Assembly: GCA_022747635.1 (NCBI GenBank) | Contig: JAKTNV010000193.1 | Span: forward strand, 387,358-451,357 | Source of the DNA: Hetaerina americana | Taxonomy: Eukaryota; Arthropoda; Insecta; Odonata; Calopterygidae | Direction: 5' to 3' | DNA length: 64,000 nt | Part shown: piece by piece, positions 29,901 to 42,768 of the stretch | How the letters are laid out: each line of letters starts with the position of its first letter | Position numbering within the stretch: position 1 is the stretch's first letter | The notes under the pieces: generated by a model | Seen by the model: only the letters and a program-made list of their open reading frames with translations | Database searches by the model: none | Told to the model about the DNA's origin: nothing | Position numbers and translations under genes: made by a program

Positions 29901-31684
29901 TCATTCTTAAAACATATCACAGTGTCATTAAATAGTCGCCATTAAATAGTGTCATTTAACAATCCCATCATGTATACCTTTTGCATTACGATGCGCTCCC
30001 TGCCAGCTCACTTCACCAGGGGACTGAAAACGCCGAATGTATGCAAGGAAAAACCACATCGAGTTAATGAAGTAAATTACTTCCGCCGGCGAAAGGTTTT
30101 TCTCCGTTTTCCATTCGCAAATTACTCGCTCGGCGAATATAAAAAAATGATGCTCAAGGGCAAATGCAAAGTATCCCCTTTCTGAATTCTCGCTTCCCAA
30201 TTTAGGGCTGTATCACCCTCTCTTCCATCTGACTTGATTTAGTGCCAGAGATCACCTTTTTTCGATATGCTCAGAGCGTTTTCTGCGAGGGACCAGAAAA
30301 TTTATTTGCCCGATTGGGTTTTTCATTTTTTTCGCAGACTTTTGAATGTGGTGGCTTCTTAGTTTTCTCTGATGTAACGGTGGTTTTAAAATTGGAAGAA
30401 AAAGGTAACATTTAGTTTTATTTAAATGACTGAAGGTCTCCAGAAAAAGAAAACCAGTGGGTAATCTTGGAGAAACAATTAAGTTTCGGGCCATGATTTC
30501 CTCGTAGAATGGTCTCGGCGTTAGCGTACAAAAATCTGGGCGATGATCAGTTGAAGGTGACGTCGTACGAAAGAGCACGGCGAATGTTCAATTAAACTTC
30601 GAAAGTCCAAAGCCTAAGACCACATTTGTTTCGTGGTCAAGCCTCGTGGAAAGTATGTATAAAGCAACTGCACGTACTCCATTTTATTCTAAGTAGATTG
30701 AGTTGTATAATAACTAACAAACTTATTGCTAATATCAAAACTTTATATTTTTTAATCTAATAAAATTCACCTTTGTACATAGGACTTTCTATGCACACCG
30801 CATGTTACAATTTTGCCTTCAAGGGGTACTGAACAATATTTATATAATCTAGTATCATCTTTTGCTATCGGTTGTTTAAACTGTCATTTCTTTCATTTAA
30901 TGACGATGATTGTTCCTCTTGAACGTTGCACAAACGAGCGGAGAACAATTAAAGGGAGGAGAGTTCTCAAGTCATACATTTCCTTTTAAATTGTAACCTA
31001 CAGAAAAGTCAATAATTCCTCACAGAACCGCAAATACTGCTGAATTAGAGGTTGTCTTTCGGATTATACACTGATGCTTCATTTTAGAATTTATTTTATA
31101 AGTTATCAGTGGACATTAAGCATCTCTGTGGGCTATTCAATATTAATCCAGGAGGTTACGGATGAGTAACGGCACCTATAGCGCAGAAAAGTTACCACTA
31201 CACCGAATTTCAAACCTTCACTAAGATTTCGCCCAAAATTGAATGGTGAATTTTCCATTGATTAACTCATTCTTCGTGCTTATGGAGCGTGTGTTTCACG
31301 GAAATACAGATCAAAGTGCGTCTCAGAAACTATTTTAGGCATCACTTAAAGATCATGAATAGCGACGGGCTCAAATTGCGTCCACCGCATTTCTTTTGTG
31401 AACTGTGTAGCCAAGCGTTTTTTTTCCATAAAACAAAATCCTCAGAACAAGTCTATAAAAATTATTCCCTCCAAGTCACCAGAGGCTCGTTCCTTAAAGC
31501 CACGATTAAATTTACAAATTTTTATTGGTCTCTTGTCAGAGCCACCTAATAACAGAAAGCTTCTGCCAACAATCATCACATCTACATATGTAGTTGACAG
31601 TTGATCAAATACTTTGCACAAGTTCATACCGATGAATGAACTTAGGAATGAAGGCTTCTCTATGGAGATATTTATTTCCAATAT
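29901..31684. other. AT-rich DNA, no gene seen
   Basis: Nothing beyond short chance open frames. Confidence 0.55.
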
Positions 31685-31750
31685 TTTTCACTATGCTGCA
31701 GCACCTTCAGGTATTAAGGTACACCTAAAGATGCTGTAGTATGGTAAAAA
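31685..31750 (+). ncRNA. Candidate small-RNA hairpin (unproven)
   Basis: Arm CTATGCTGCAGCACCTTCAG (from 31691) pairs with CTAAAGATGCTGTAGTATGG (to 31744) across a loop of about 8 bases: about 20 of 22 positions pair, including four G.U wobbles on the plus-strand RNA. Short U/A flanks extend the stem to about 65 nt in total. Size and wobble pairing suit a small-RNA precursor, but the loop is short and it may be a relic of an inverted-repeat transposon. Confidence 0.3.
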
Positions 31751-33191
31751 TTTAAATAAAATTTCTCTTTACACAGAAGAACGCTAGACTTCTTTCCTAA
31801 GATTTTTCATTCCCCTAAATTTTGCTTAGAATGACGTTTACGAAACCACTACTTTGAATTTTGTTTAAAAGGTTTTCAAAAAATGACTTACAGCCCTAAG
31901 ACACGGTCACCAGAGCTTCCAGAGTCACCGTCGGGTTTTGTCCCACTCTCTTTGTCCTCACTGCTTCGACCACACTTTCACGCTCCAACCCCTTTCCCTC
32001 CCTCCATTCTCGCCTGCGCTTACCTTCCCTCCACCTCAAAAGCTAACGTCCCTGCCCCAAACCGCGGCCATCCCGTATGGTAGTCATGTACCCACCACCG
32101 TCGCCGCTGCCACCCACACCTCCCCTCAACTTCTTTCCCTCCTTACCCTCCCCGCGTCCAAACCCTCGAACGCACCCCGCGCTCCTGGCAGCAAACAAAA
32201 GAGTTGACAAAGATGCCCTCCATACTCCCCTCACTCGGGACTCCTCTCTTTGGCGTCGTAAAAATCTCCGGCGACGCGAACTACGCGTTCATTGTGCGAG
32301 TCCGCCCCCGCCGGTCACTGCCGTTCGCAGACGGACACCGGGGGTGTTTTCTCCCTTTCCACCCAAGGTACGGGAGGAGGGGGATCCTCTTCGGACCACC
32401 CTACCTCCAGCGGCATTGGAATCCCTCCTCTTCTGAGGGCAGGGAAATCAGCACCTACTACAACCCTGCTGCCAACACCCCCACCTTCCCTTCGTCCCTC
32501 ACATACCCACCAGCATCAGGCGGCTGACTTCGTGGGAGTCGCCTTTATTGCACCACCGCCGGAAAAGTTTGGTGTCATGATAGCGGGCCCCCAAGATGGC
32601 ACGGAGTCAAATGAATGAGTGGTGGCGGGCAATAAAAATAAAACGAAATGAGGACGGGCAAAACAACCGTGACGTGGAACCACGGCAAATCACGCCGGCG
32701 TCGTAACCGTGGAACAGGTGGTGAGCAGTGCACAAGTGCCCTTGTTGGGGGAGGGGTTAGAGAGGCGAGTGTGGGCGTTGAAGGTGGCAATTTTCCGTTT
32801 CTCTCTCGCATTCCGGAAATGCGAGAGGAGGAAGGTGGGCGAGGGAAATTCTAGGTGGCGGTTGCCCCTCGTGGTGCGCAACCCACATGTCCCGTTGCAA
32901 TTGGTGTTGCTTACTTTCCCTTTGTTCGCCGGTCGGACACCTGGGATTACGCTCCTCAAAGCGGCTATAAAAAAAAACCAAACGACCTCACTCTTCGACC
33001 CGAAGGTCGGTTCGATGGGCTAGGGTAGATCTCACCTGGTGCCAAGCCTGGCGGGCAGAGAAATTCACTCGTTCGTGGGTGGGTTGGGGGGGGGAATTCT
33101 TTTACTGAGCCTCCTTTGAGCTCCCATAAAATTCTGACACCCGGTTGGTTTATCTCGGCGTGTCCATAGGCTTGCACAACCTCTGATTTTA
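31751..33191. other. GC/CpG-rich block, no gene called
   Basis: About 31900-33180 is GC-rich. Plus-strand 31940-32520 is C/T-leaning with overlapping Pro/Ser-rich frames in all three phases, the pattern expected of composition rather than coding. Confidence 0.5.
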
Positions 33192-33246
33192 ACCCTGGTT
33201 GTGAACCCTCAATTCCCCATCACAATGGTCTACACACCGAGTTAAA
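33192..33246 (-). mobile_element. tRNA-like SINE head, degenerate
   Basis: On the minus strand TAACTCGGTGTGTAGACC (33244-33227) matches an A box and GGGTTCACAACC (33209-33198) a B box, with tRNA-like spacing. No acceptor stem was found. Confidence 0.4.
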
Positions 33247-35416
33247 CAGCCATTAAAAGCTCTTAAAATATACAATTTATATCCATATATTACGTAGATA
33301 AGTAATAAAAATGGAAAAGATGGAAGGAAACATCTGCATAGTAAATCCAAATTCCAATCTGAGGATTTATTAAGCAGTGGTAAGCCAGTAGTGACATTTG
33401 GATGTGAGGCTAAACACAGCAAAAACGACATTATTGGTACAAGACGCATTATTTTTTAGATAAAAAATGTATAAAGTGCTTAAATGTTTAGCACTTAGTT
33501 ATATAATGGTACATTATATAATTAGGAAGGTAATAATGATGCCTAACGCGGTGATATTAGCATTTTTTCCCTTGGGAAATACATTTTTGTGTACCTTTAC
33601 TTATTTTTGGTAAACTGATCAACTGCTTCCTTAACATTGTCATTAGCATTCATTTAATTTTGTTTAATTTTTGATAATTATGTCAATTGATTTTTTTTAC
33701 ATCTCAATCGTACTCTCTTTTTTCTATTTATTGTTCTTTTTAAAATTTGTTTAACTTCATTATTGCCGCAATTAAGCGGCATATTTCCGGTGGGCCCACA
33801 GGTCCCAATTCGGTATCATGCGTGACGTATTGCTTTCAGATGATTCGGATAAACAGTGAAAAATATAGAACGACGGGAAATTTTCGAACGGATAATAATT
33901 TTTGAATTACAGGTGGACGGTGTGAAGAAGTTAAATTTTTAATCATAAGAAATGCAGAATCATATCATGAAACATTTTTTTAAACTTGATATAACTTATT
34001 GATGGAGCTAACAAGAGAAAGTTGCAAACGGCAATGAGACAAACCCCCTAGAGAGCTGTAGTTCACAAGAGAGAGGAATCGGCATATATTATAATTAACG
34101 TGTAAATACACTTTTACTAAAATAGCATTACATTGCTAAAATAGAAGAAAGAAACTCAGAGTGTTTCACGAAAATAGGTTTAAATTCAAAACAAGTCCAC
34201 GATAAACAAAATATCTTAGCATTTTCCGATTTTATATAGGGATCTCTGTCAGCTTATCTTGATGCTTACTTTTTTGAAGAAAAAGTCAGCACACAAATTC
34301 AAATAAGTTCATTCTCATTTTATAACCCCAGTATCTATATAGTAATATGCTGCAAAACGAGACAGTTATTGTGGGATATATATATTAATTTGAATGCAAA
34401 TTTTCATCTACTTCTTTCCATTTATCTTAATGCGTTTGGAAATTGTATGAGCTGACGATGAACAAAATAATTACGTCAAAAGAATTACGACTATTTTTTT
34501 ACTCGACAGCACTAAACATTATTAATCAATAAAAAAAAGGTTCTAATAATAGCATATTTATGGATTCTTCGTTATCTCTGTCAAAAAAGATACCTGAGAC
34601 GTGTTGAAAAACAGCCCTTAAGTAATTACATAAAAAAGTCATTAAAAAGTTAACTCACGAAACTTGCGATGTGAACCTGGTGTTATTGCATCTAGAGAGA
34701 GAGAGAGAGGATTTTCAAAGCCTCGAAACTTTGCGTGAACTGCATTGTGTTTATTGCATATCTCCTTCCTTTTGAAATGGTAATGGGTTGTGTTTAACGA
34801 GGTAGTGCTCGTAAGGCGCCGAATACAACGCCAGGCGACCGCCCCGATGGCAGCTTGCACCGATAACATCTGTTGTGCGAGTGCAGTGTATGTATCTCTT
34901 GGCCCCGCGATTCTATTTAAAAAAGAAAACATTGCCCTAGGGCCCCGCAACTGGCCCTGTTTCAAGGGCTTCCTGCCCTTGAGTGCCATTCTCAAGAGAA
35001 GAGGTTTTGTGGTTCGCGCGCACTTCTCTTCGAAGGGCTGAGGGAGTAGGAAAGCATCTGTTGCTCACGGCTACTAAGCATCCAAAAGGTATGATTTTGT
35101 TTTTGATACTTCCACGAGGGGAGCGCCTGCTTATTCCTTTCCCTCCCTTCATCAGGGGATTAGTACTCCCTCATTGTTGTATTTTCGTCGAATTTTTTAT
35201 AACTAGCTAACCAATGGATTAAATTAAATTCAGCAGGTACCCTAGTAAGTCCAAGTTCAGTACTGTTGGAGTTATCACTGATCACTTTTAACCACTCTAT
35301 ATTGAATATTATACTTTTATAGAATATTTTAAATGCAATCGATAAGACTGATAGCTTTAATTAGATATCTTACTTAGATCTCGTATTCAGTCATTCAAAC
35401 AACTGTTATATATTTA
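33247..35416. other. AT-rich DNA, no gene seen
   Basis: Strongly AT-rich to about 34680, then a modest GC patch at 34780-35180. No recognisable feature apart from a (GA)8. Confidence 0.55.
34694..34709 (+). repeat. (GA)8 microsatellite
   Basis: Eight GA units after TCTA. Confidence 0.85.
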
Positions 35417-35605
35417 ATGAAGATTTCTCGGGTCTTCCACCGGGTCAAGGGTTCCATATCGGCCGATGTTTCGATGCCCGACTCGTGTATCGTCCTCAGG
35501 GTAGACGAGAGATCTATCCTGAGAATGATGCACGAGTTGAGCATCGAAACGTCGGCCGATATGGAACCCCTGACCCCATGGAATACCCGAGACAACTAAC
35601 TTCAT
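35417..35605. repeat. Large palindrome made of two inverted hammerhead-like (Penelope-type) ends
   Basis: Arms 35417-35500 and 35518-35605 are inverted copies around a 17-base centre. The minus-strand copy (35499-35468) reads CTGAGGAC, a hairpin, then CATCGAAAC. The plus copy (35519-35550) reads CTGAGAAT, GATGC...GCATC, then GAAACGTCGG. Both continue GGCCGATATGGAACCC. A short direct repeat ctgttata at 35403-35410 and 35639-35646 may be a target duplication. The arms match well but not perfectly. Confidence 0.8.
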
Positions 35606-37300
35606 GAAGCAAAAACGCCGGGAGACCACTAAATCTAGCTGTTATACTAGTATATGTATAATAAAAAGCACCCGTTTCCTGGTGCTTAAAAATATCTCCT
35701 ACGGCCTCTAAATGACGCATCACTGCCTGCGAATACGTTGTGGTTGGAATTCATGAAATTGTATCTCAAATCCTATCAAAAACGTCTCCGTATTGAATAA
35801 TTAATGGAGCTCATCGAATGAATATCATCGAAGATTAAATGGTGAATTTCCTTCGAGCTCAGAATTTAATACTCGTATATGTTGTCCGAAGGTCCGATGG
35901 TGGGAGACCCCTTTGTAGTGCCGCGAGTAACCGAGGCGACCAATCGAAAAATTCGCCGCATCTAACGTTCCAACGAGAGAAGAATATTTCTTCGCAAATC
36001 GCGCTGCCTCAAGGTCCCATCCCCCTCACTCATTCCGACCGATAATATTATTACCGTGGCATTAAAACCTCCCTCCGGCACATCGTCGACGGCGGAGTGC
36101 TCGCACGACCGGGAAGGAGGGCGTTTGGTTAATGGCTTCATTTCGCGCCCCGCGCACTCTTATCCCCCGCCAATCCTCGGGGCGACACGGGGTCGTCTCA
36201 GACGTCCGCGGAGGGCCTACTCCGTGGCAAACGAGCCCTCGTTCCCTCCCACATTCAGCGGCGATGCGGTCGGTGTGTGTCCATTGAGGGATATCGGGAC
36301 GAGCATTAACACCTCATTCTCTTCCCCCCTTGTTCCTATGCGCTCATTCTTCGTTTGTTTTTTAATTGTTCTTTTTTCCTCCTTCCTCACTCCGCACCAG
36401 CCAATTCTCGCGCGCGCGCACTCCAGGGCGCGAGTCCGGGACTCGCATTTAGTGGCTTCGCGCATCGTCCACCGCAGACGTGGCGCCGTAAAGCTGTGAA
36501 AGAGCGAGCGAGAGAAGGATGGCGAGAAAGAGAGAGAGATGCGTTATCTGGAACAGTTCCTCGTTTTCCCGAATTTTTCTTTTTTTTTAATGCCCTTCAT
36601 GGCGAAAAAAAGAGTAGCCTGGAGAGCTGGTGGGAAAGAGAGAGAAAAGGGTGTTTTCTTATTGGTGATAATTATACCACCATCGCGAATTCCCTACGGT
36701 CCCGTCTCCTCCCCACCTCCCACACTCACCCACACCTCCACCGCATCCCATTCCGTTCCATTTGATGCCCCCCTCGCCTTTGTATTGCGCCCAATGAAGT
36801 GCCCTCCGCTTTGTCCCGCTATCTCATCGCGCGCAGACGTAATTGCCATGCGCTTTAATCGGATTCACAATGCCTCTACTTTTTTTAAACCTCCTCCCTT
36901 TCTGTCTCCTCTCATCCTCTTTCTCTCTCTCTCTCTCCGTCCACTTCCTCCCGTTCCTTCCTCCACCTCCCCGTCGTTCCTCTGACCACATTCATCTTCC
37001 CTCTCCACCCCTTCATCCCTTCTCCTTCGTTTCCCACTCCTAACTCTTTCCCGCAGCGTACAACCCTCGGCTGAAGTTTCATAATTACATAACATCTCCC
37101 CGATCCCTCTCACCGCACTCCAACGGTCGCCGACGGACGTAATTCTGAACTATCCGATAAAAGGGTACGGAAGGGAGTTCCACACCTCACAGGACGTCCC
37201 ATGGAGGGGGACTCGCGCGCCCCGAATGGGTTCCAGAATTACGGGAAGCCGCGCGGGTTGAAAATTATTAAGGGAAAAGGGTGCGAAAAATTTTAGCAAA
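35606..37300. other. CpG-rich block with a pyrimidine tract; no gene called
   Basis: About 36040-37260 is GC/CpG-rich. About 36880-37060 is C/T-rich on the plus strand with CTCTCTCTCTCT. Open frames are Ser/Pro/Arg-rich and overlapping. Confidence 0.5.
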
Positions 37301-40300
37301 TAAGCCGTAAACTATTTCACCCCAGAAAAAAATGAAAAATTTCATGAATGCATACACCTCTCAACGTGTTCAAAGTATGCAAAGGTTCATCTAGCTTAAA
37401 AGTTGATTGGTGGTTAAAGGGGCCGCTGAAATAGTATAGGTAGCCCTATTTAAGTCATAAAAAGGACAAGTCTATGAACATTCTTTTTATCTTTTTTCCT
37501 GTTTCATTATTAAGCCTGATCTTTTCTCTTGCCAACCCACATTCGGCGATGAATTTCTTCGTGGCCTTTTGAGTTCTCTCAATCCAAATGAATACATGAA
37601 ATACCAACAATCATCTAGTTCAAGGTATTTGCTTTGAACTTAGTCGCTATGAATTTATTGTATTTAATTCTCCCATGGCTCTAATATAAAAATACAAGGT
37701 TTATGCAAACCAGATAGCTTATATATGAAGGGAAGATTCTACCGTTACCGTTGGTTACGAATATTTGCATATTTAATGGTAAAAAATAAATTTTAGCTGT
37801 CGTTAACCTCGGAGAAAATCTATTCTGATTCAAATAAAATATTTTATTGTAGCACCAAAGCCTCTGTGAACAAATTGACAGCCTCGGAAATTATTCTTAT
37901 TGTTATTATATTTGATTCAAAAGTTTTCCTTTCCCGTCATTATGAAGTAATAATTGGACGTATATTATCCCTTTAGTACATAATGTAATTTATATTTTAT
38001 CACCTCGATAAAGGTCTTAAAAAATCTTGAGACTTATCAGGAATAAAATTTTTAGTTACGTGAATCGCGAAAAGATTTCTGCACTTAACATTCTGATTGA
38101 AGTTTTTGCCGGGAATAGTTTTTGTAGATAATAGCGAATTATTAAAGTCAAAATTACAACCAATACTTTGCCCGCAAAAGCAGCACGATTTTGATGGATG
38201 GCAGTAAATAGTCTCCAGTTAAACGCCGTTCTTTGCCTTGTCAAGGAGCCCAGGTTACAGAATGTCTTCAAGGAGCGCGAGGGAGTATTTGCACATTCGG
38301 TCGACACCTTGTTGCACTTAAAAAATCTTTCCGTTACCGATATCTCTCCATTTTCCTCTTCTATATTTTTTTCTCTTTATAATCATACTAAGTTTCATTC
38401 CTCTCTGAAAAACTTTTCCACTCCCCATCCCCTCTCGGCCCTTCCAGTCCTAACTCCTATCTCCTCCCACACGTCCGAACTCCCTCCCTCCACATCCTAT
38501 TTTTTTCGACGGCCGTACATGGGTCCTCTCCTCCATCGCAATTCCTTTTTTTCATACGCAGATCCCCATCGCGGAGGGCGGAGGGGCTGGGCGGCGTCGG
38601 AATTCCCGTCTTTTACTTCTTATCGCAATCATAATGAATCCAGGAACAAATTCCGCAAGCACGTAGTTACGTATTCCTTTGTTGGTTGATATCGCTCTTC
38701 GAGGCGTTCTTTTGTTCCGTCCTCTTCACCCTTTACCCCCCCCCCCCGTCCCCCGGGTTGACCTACCCTTTCCCCCTCCGCCCCGCACTCCTTCCCGCCC
38801 AACAGTCCGGTCCAGGGAGTCGACACTTCGGTGCCGAAACTGTGTTCCTTGTTCGCTCTTCTAATATTACGCTCGTACAATCCATTTCATCACGGACGGT
38901 AACGCGATCGCTAGTTAAGGGCGACCGAAACAGGAAGTTCTACCGCGATTAGTTTTTTTCATATTCCCCTGGTAGCCTAAGATCTGTTGTTGTGCAAGCA
39001 CCTTTGACTTCGCGAATCGGCTAGTAAATGTATATTTGAAGATAATATTACACAAATAAAAGAATTATGGATGGCGGCGTGGTAGTTGTGTGGGTAGAGT
39101 GTTAAGGTTACTCAGCTGTGGGTTCTGGGTGTAGAGTCTCGAGTCGTTGAACAATCTTGTCTTAAAATCCGCGGGATGTGAATGTTTAAACAGTGGTTGC
39201 ATTCTCGGTTATAGAGCGGCCACGAGGACAGTTTTTATCTCAGATGGGGTTTTCATCAATGTTGCAGTGACGAACCTTTGCCAATGACGACGTATCCCTC
39301 TTGCTTCGCTTGCCAACGCCGGAGACGGCACTCGGGAAAATCTTAGATTACGTAATACTCACCCTAATTAGATTTTCCAATATTCTTGTATATTCTCAGG
39401 CTCAACTTGAGGCAAATTTGTGGCAAAGACTGTGGGCTTTCATAACGATGATAGGAAAGGCAAACAATATATATTTGACTCTCTATAGAAAATATATTTA
39501 TTATTTATATAAATAATAAATTCTTTCCTTTGAAACATTAAATCGTAATGGAGAAAAATAAATGTATTTTCTTTGTAACGCAAAGCTAATCACTTTCCGA
39601 TCATTATTCTCCGAGTCGTATAATTGAGTAGAAAAGCACGAGATTTGAATTGAAAAATATTTCCCGAAAATAATCTCTTGCCCCTTCCGCAGATTTCATG
39701 ATTAAAATTAAGTTGTCACGTCGCAATGAATGACTCTATGATCCAGCCAATTTAAATGGTGTATAAAGACGCATCAGTCCGCTTCCCAAAATTATACCAC
39801 TTGGTGAATCACATCAACAATTTCATTTTCATTTATCCTCACCGCCACCAATGCAATCAATCTGAGGGTTGGTTTTATGGATGATGGTAGAGCTAACCAA
39901 GGACTAAGTCAAACGGTGCATAAAAGTCAAGCGTCAGAGCAGGGAAGCCGGTTCCCAGGAACCCGCCTACGGTTTCCCAGGAAGATTTTATATTGTAGAA
40001 ATCACGTACCATGGGTGAAGAGCTGGTGGTTTATTTTGCTAAGTACGTACATCCCAGCCATATTTTATGTTAACTACTTCACACGTTGCCGTTAGGTCCA
40101 AATGGGACTTACATTATTTAAGGATATGAAGCATACAGTCTATTGGAATAACTGCAGTCACCCTAATAACTTAATGACTGCATACACGATGAATAGCTAC
40201 TATTGGTGACCTTGCCACTCATGAAAGTTAACTGTTCTTCAATCAACTCAAAGCTGTATCTATGCAGACGAAGCATGTTAATTTTATTGTTTAGCCTTTA

Positions 40301-40623
40301 AATATTGGCACAAATACATATATCTGAATCTATTCATTCAAATGAAAATATAATGCATTTAGAATAGTTCGTCGATACGTCATGCATGCTCGAAGGTCTC
40401 GTAGTATTAATAAAAGATTTTTTCTCGTTATTAAACTGATTCTCATTGTAAATTATTTAATAACTGTTATAACATCATCAACAATGTTAGTGAAGGGTAT
40501 CAACCGTTATGTACTCATTAAATAGAGCTTTTTCCTTAATTCCTCATTTTATCTTTTCATCTCCGAATATTAATGCTATCTATCGCGCAACACTATACGC
40601 ATGTGTGTATACAAGGTATTACG
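37300..40623. other. No gene; one GC patch
   Basis: Mostly AT-rich. 38400-38960 is GC-richer with a C run (about 38741-38753). Nothing recognised. Confidence 0.5.
39066..39135 (+). mobile_element. Possible tRNA-like SINE head
   Basis: GGCGTGGTAGTTGTGTGGGT is A-box-like. GGGTTCTGGGTGTAGAGTCTC further on could be a B box with an insertion. Weak and isolated. Confidence 0.25.
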
Positions 40624-40643
40624 TTTGTGTGTGTGTGTGTATG

Positions 40644-40707
<64 letters not shown>

Positions 40708-40725
40708 AGCTGTGTATAAAGTGAA

Positions 40726-40772
<47 letters not shown>

Positions 40773-40780
40773 ATTATTAA
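40624..40780 (+). repeat. Compound TG/TATG/TA/TTA microsatellite
   Basis: (TG)8, ATGTATG, then a long (TA)n to 40704; a short unique spacer with GTGTGTG; a second (TA)n to 40768; then (TTA)n, which is the tail of the minus-strand LINE end. Confidence 0.95.
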
Positions 40781-40840
40781 GTAATCTACCGGTTAAGGTA
40801 GGTTTTTGGATGAACACAGCTACAAAATAAATATTTTACG
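40768..40840 (-). mobile_element. 3' end of the same LINE family, opposite orientation
   Basis: On the minus strand this reads CCAAAAACCTACC, TTAACCGGTAGATTACTT and a (TAA)n tail. It matches the terminus of the LINE at 10945-10993 (ACCTACCGTTACCAGTAGATTACTTATAATAATA) with few differences. The (TTA)n on the plus strand at 40768-40780 is the tail and abuts a (TA)n microsatellite. No coding remnant is recognisable beyond about 40840. Confidence 0.6.
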
Positions 40841-40913
40841 ATTCCTAACAAAATACAAAATCCAGTAACCTAATCTACATCAGGCCCCTCTTCATCTCAT
40901 ATTATATACATAT

Positions 40914-40967
40914 AAATATATATATATATATACATATTTATTTATTTATTTATTTATACACACACAC
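40914..40967 (+). repeat. TA, TTTA and CA simple repeats
   Basis: (TA)9, then ATTTATTTATTTATTTATT, then (CA)n at 40958-40967. Confidence 0.9.
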
Positions 40968-41529
40968 GAGAGGATATAAAAGAGTGTGGGTGTGTTCATT
41001 AACTAATGCATTAATGCACATACGTACATATTTGCACATAGTATATAATTGGCCATGTAAAATAGGCAATTAATGTAAACGACCAATCAGCTTAGATCTT
41101 TATCGGATTCACAGTTTTGATAAGGTCACTTTTCCGGTCCTCTCGCTACCCAGACAGCTTTACGCAAGAGAACCCAAATCCAATAAAATCTTGGTGGGTC
41201 TCCAAAACCTCTAAAATTCGTTTAGCTCGCCCACCGGATTGCCTTGGCGGATTGAGCGCATGCCTGTCAAAGCCAAATCCCCGCACAACCGGGAACACTT
41301 CTCTCGGACAGGTATTTGTGGCGTTAGTGACCTTAAGGAGACCTTTCAATGCTCACTGGACTAATTTTCCATGTAAATAAGCAAGCATAGAGGTCAAGAC
41401 TCTGCAAAAACTTTCAATTTCCTCTCATTAACCAATTCCATTTGATTCACTCATTAGATAGTTATTCGGGGAGACTTCTGATCACTGAGAGTATACTTTG
41501 GGACGTCGGGATACTTCGGGATATGTGGA

Positions 41530-41757
41530 AGCTGACAAAATGATTTGGTGTGGAGGAATGGTGGAAACTCGGCGCATGCATTAGTGGATCTTTCACAGAA
41601 TACATTAAATGAATCCATAATTTAATGTCTCATTCGTTGGACGGAAAACTGATTTCACTTGTCAAAACAAAGAAGAATCGGAACATCCTCCGCCGCCGGG
41701 ATATGAACCCGAGGCATCGGTGTGAGAAATCATCATATCGGTCCATGTCCCCTTGCA
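41530..41757 (-). mobile_element. Second, older copy of the same SINE family
   Basis: The minus strand carries a tRNA-like head with B box GGTTCATATCCCGGCGGCGG near 41697-41716, then GAGACATTAAATTATGGATT and AATGCATGCGCCGAGTTTCC. These correspond in order and spacing to GGTTCAAATCCCGGCGGT, GGGACGTTAAACTGTGGACC and AATGCCGACGCCGGGTTTCT of the 47.5 kb copy. It is more diverged, and no target duplication was found. Confidence 0.7.
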
Positions 41758-42599
41758 GTTTATAATACGACGTTACTCAAAGCGCATCCTTCATGATGAT
41801 GTAAATATAATACTTATTAGTGCTCACACTGATACTGAAACATCTTCAGTTACTGCCTATGTGGGACTCGGGAAGATTGAAATGGCTAAATTTTCTGCAA
41901 AAAAAGTACTTGGAAAGTCAGAAATTAATTCCGGGTTCATAGGTGTGCAGGACCATAATAGGCCCCACGGGATTACTTGGAAGGAATTGACTCGTTGACG
42001 ACGATTCAATACAATGCGTGATAAAGCATCTCCTTGGTCCTCATCTCTCGGGAATAAAAGTCGGGTGAAAGTAATGACTGCCCGTTTTCGGATTGTGCTC
42101 AGCGCTTTAACGCTCTCGAATCTCTTCATCCAAGAGAGAAAGGCCCGCCTCACTACCAAAACTCACCAACCGATTGCATGAGTTACGCATGCCTGGCATA
42201 TAAATTTTAGCAGAGGCCGCATGAAAGATATTCTCAATTACGATAAGGACAAAGATGACAAATGTTTAGATTTTATCAAGGGGATGAGACTACTGTCACG
42301 TCTAATCCTTGCAATCATTTATAAATGCTCAATCAATATCTATATGTTCCATTTTTAATTTAGTTAATATAATGTACTAGTATTATTGCTGCAGTTTTTA
42401 ATGTTTTTACGTGCATCGTGCGAAGTGGTCAGGATGTCGAAGCACCCTGGAAATGCCTAAAAGTCTAACAAACTGCATCAGTGTGAAAACAAAATACTCC
42501 TACCATAATTACCAATTAGAAAGGTGATCTTTGATAGGTGAGATACCCGAAGCCAAAATAGGATTTAAAGCGTATGAAATTCACACAATCGAGGTAGGG

Positions 42600-42768
42600 G
42601 TTGAAGTTCCTTGTCCTGTTCCACCATATTTGGTATCCTAAGAAGTTCTGTGAATGAATTTCACCTTCAAGATTATCGATAGGGGTGTAAAATAGGATGA
42701 CATTACCCGAGTGTTGAACCCGGGGCCATCCGGTCTTTAATCCAAAGCTTTACCACTGAGTTACTTTA
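42600..42768 (-). mobile_element. SINE-like fragment with tRNA-like head
   Basis: On the minus strand GTAACTCAGTGGTAAAGC (42764-42747) is a good tRNA A box and CCGGGTTCAACAC (42723-42711) a B box. The intervening arm does not fold into a proper anticodon stem and no acceptor stem closes the structure, so it is a degenerate tRNA-derived SINE head rather than a tRNA gene. The extent of the body is a guess. Confidence 0.5.

Noticed and set aside
31140..31220. Possible tRNA-like head on the minus strand
   Set aside because: Only an A-box-like word; the B-box-like word lies on the opposite strand.
42711..42768. Possible genuine tRNA gene
   Set aside because: Good A and B boxes but no acceptor stem and a non-folding anticodon arm; better explained as a SINE head.
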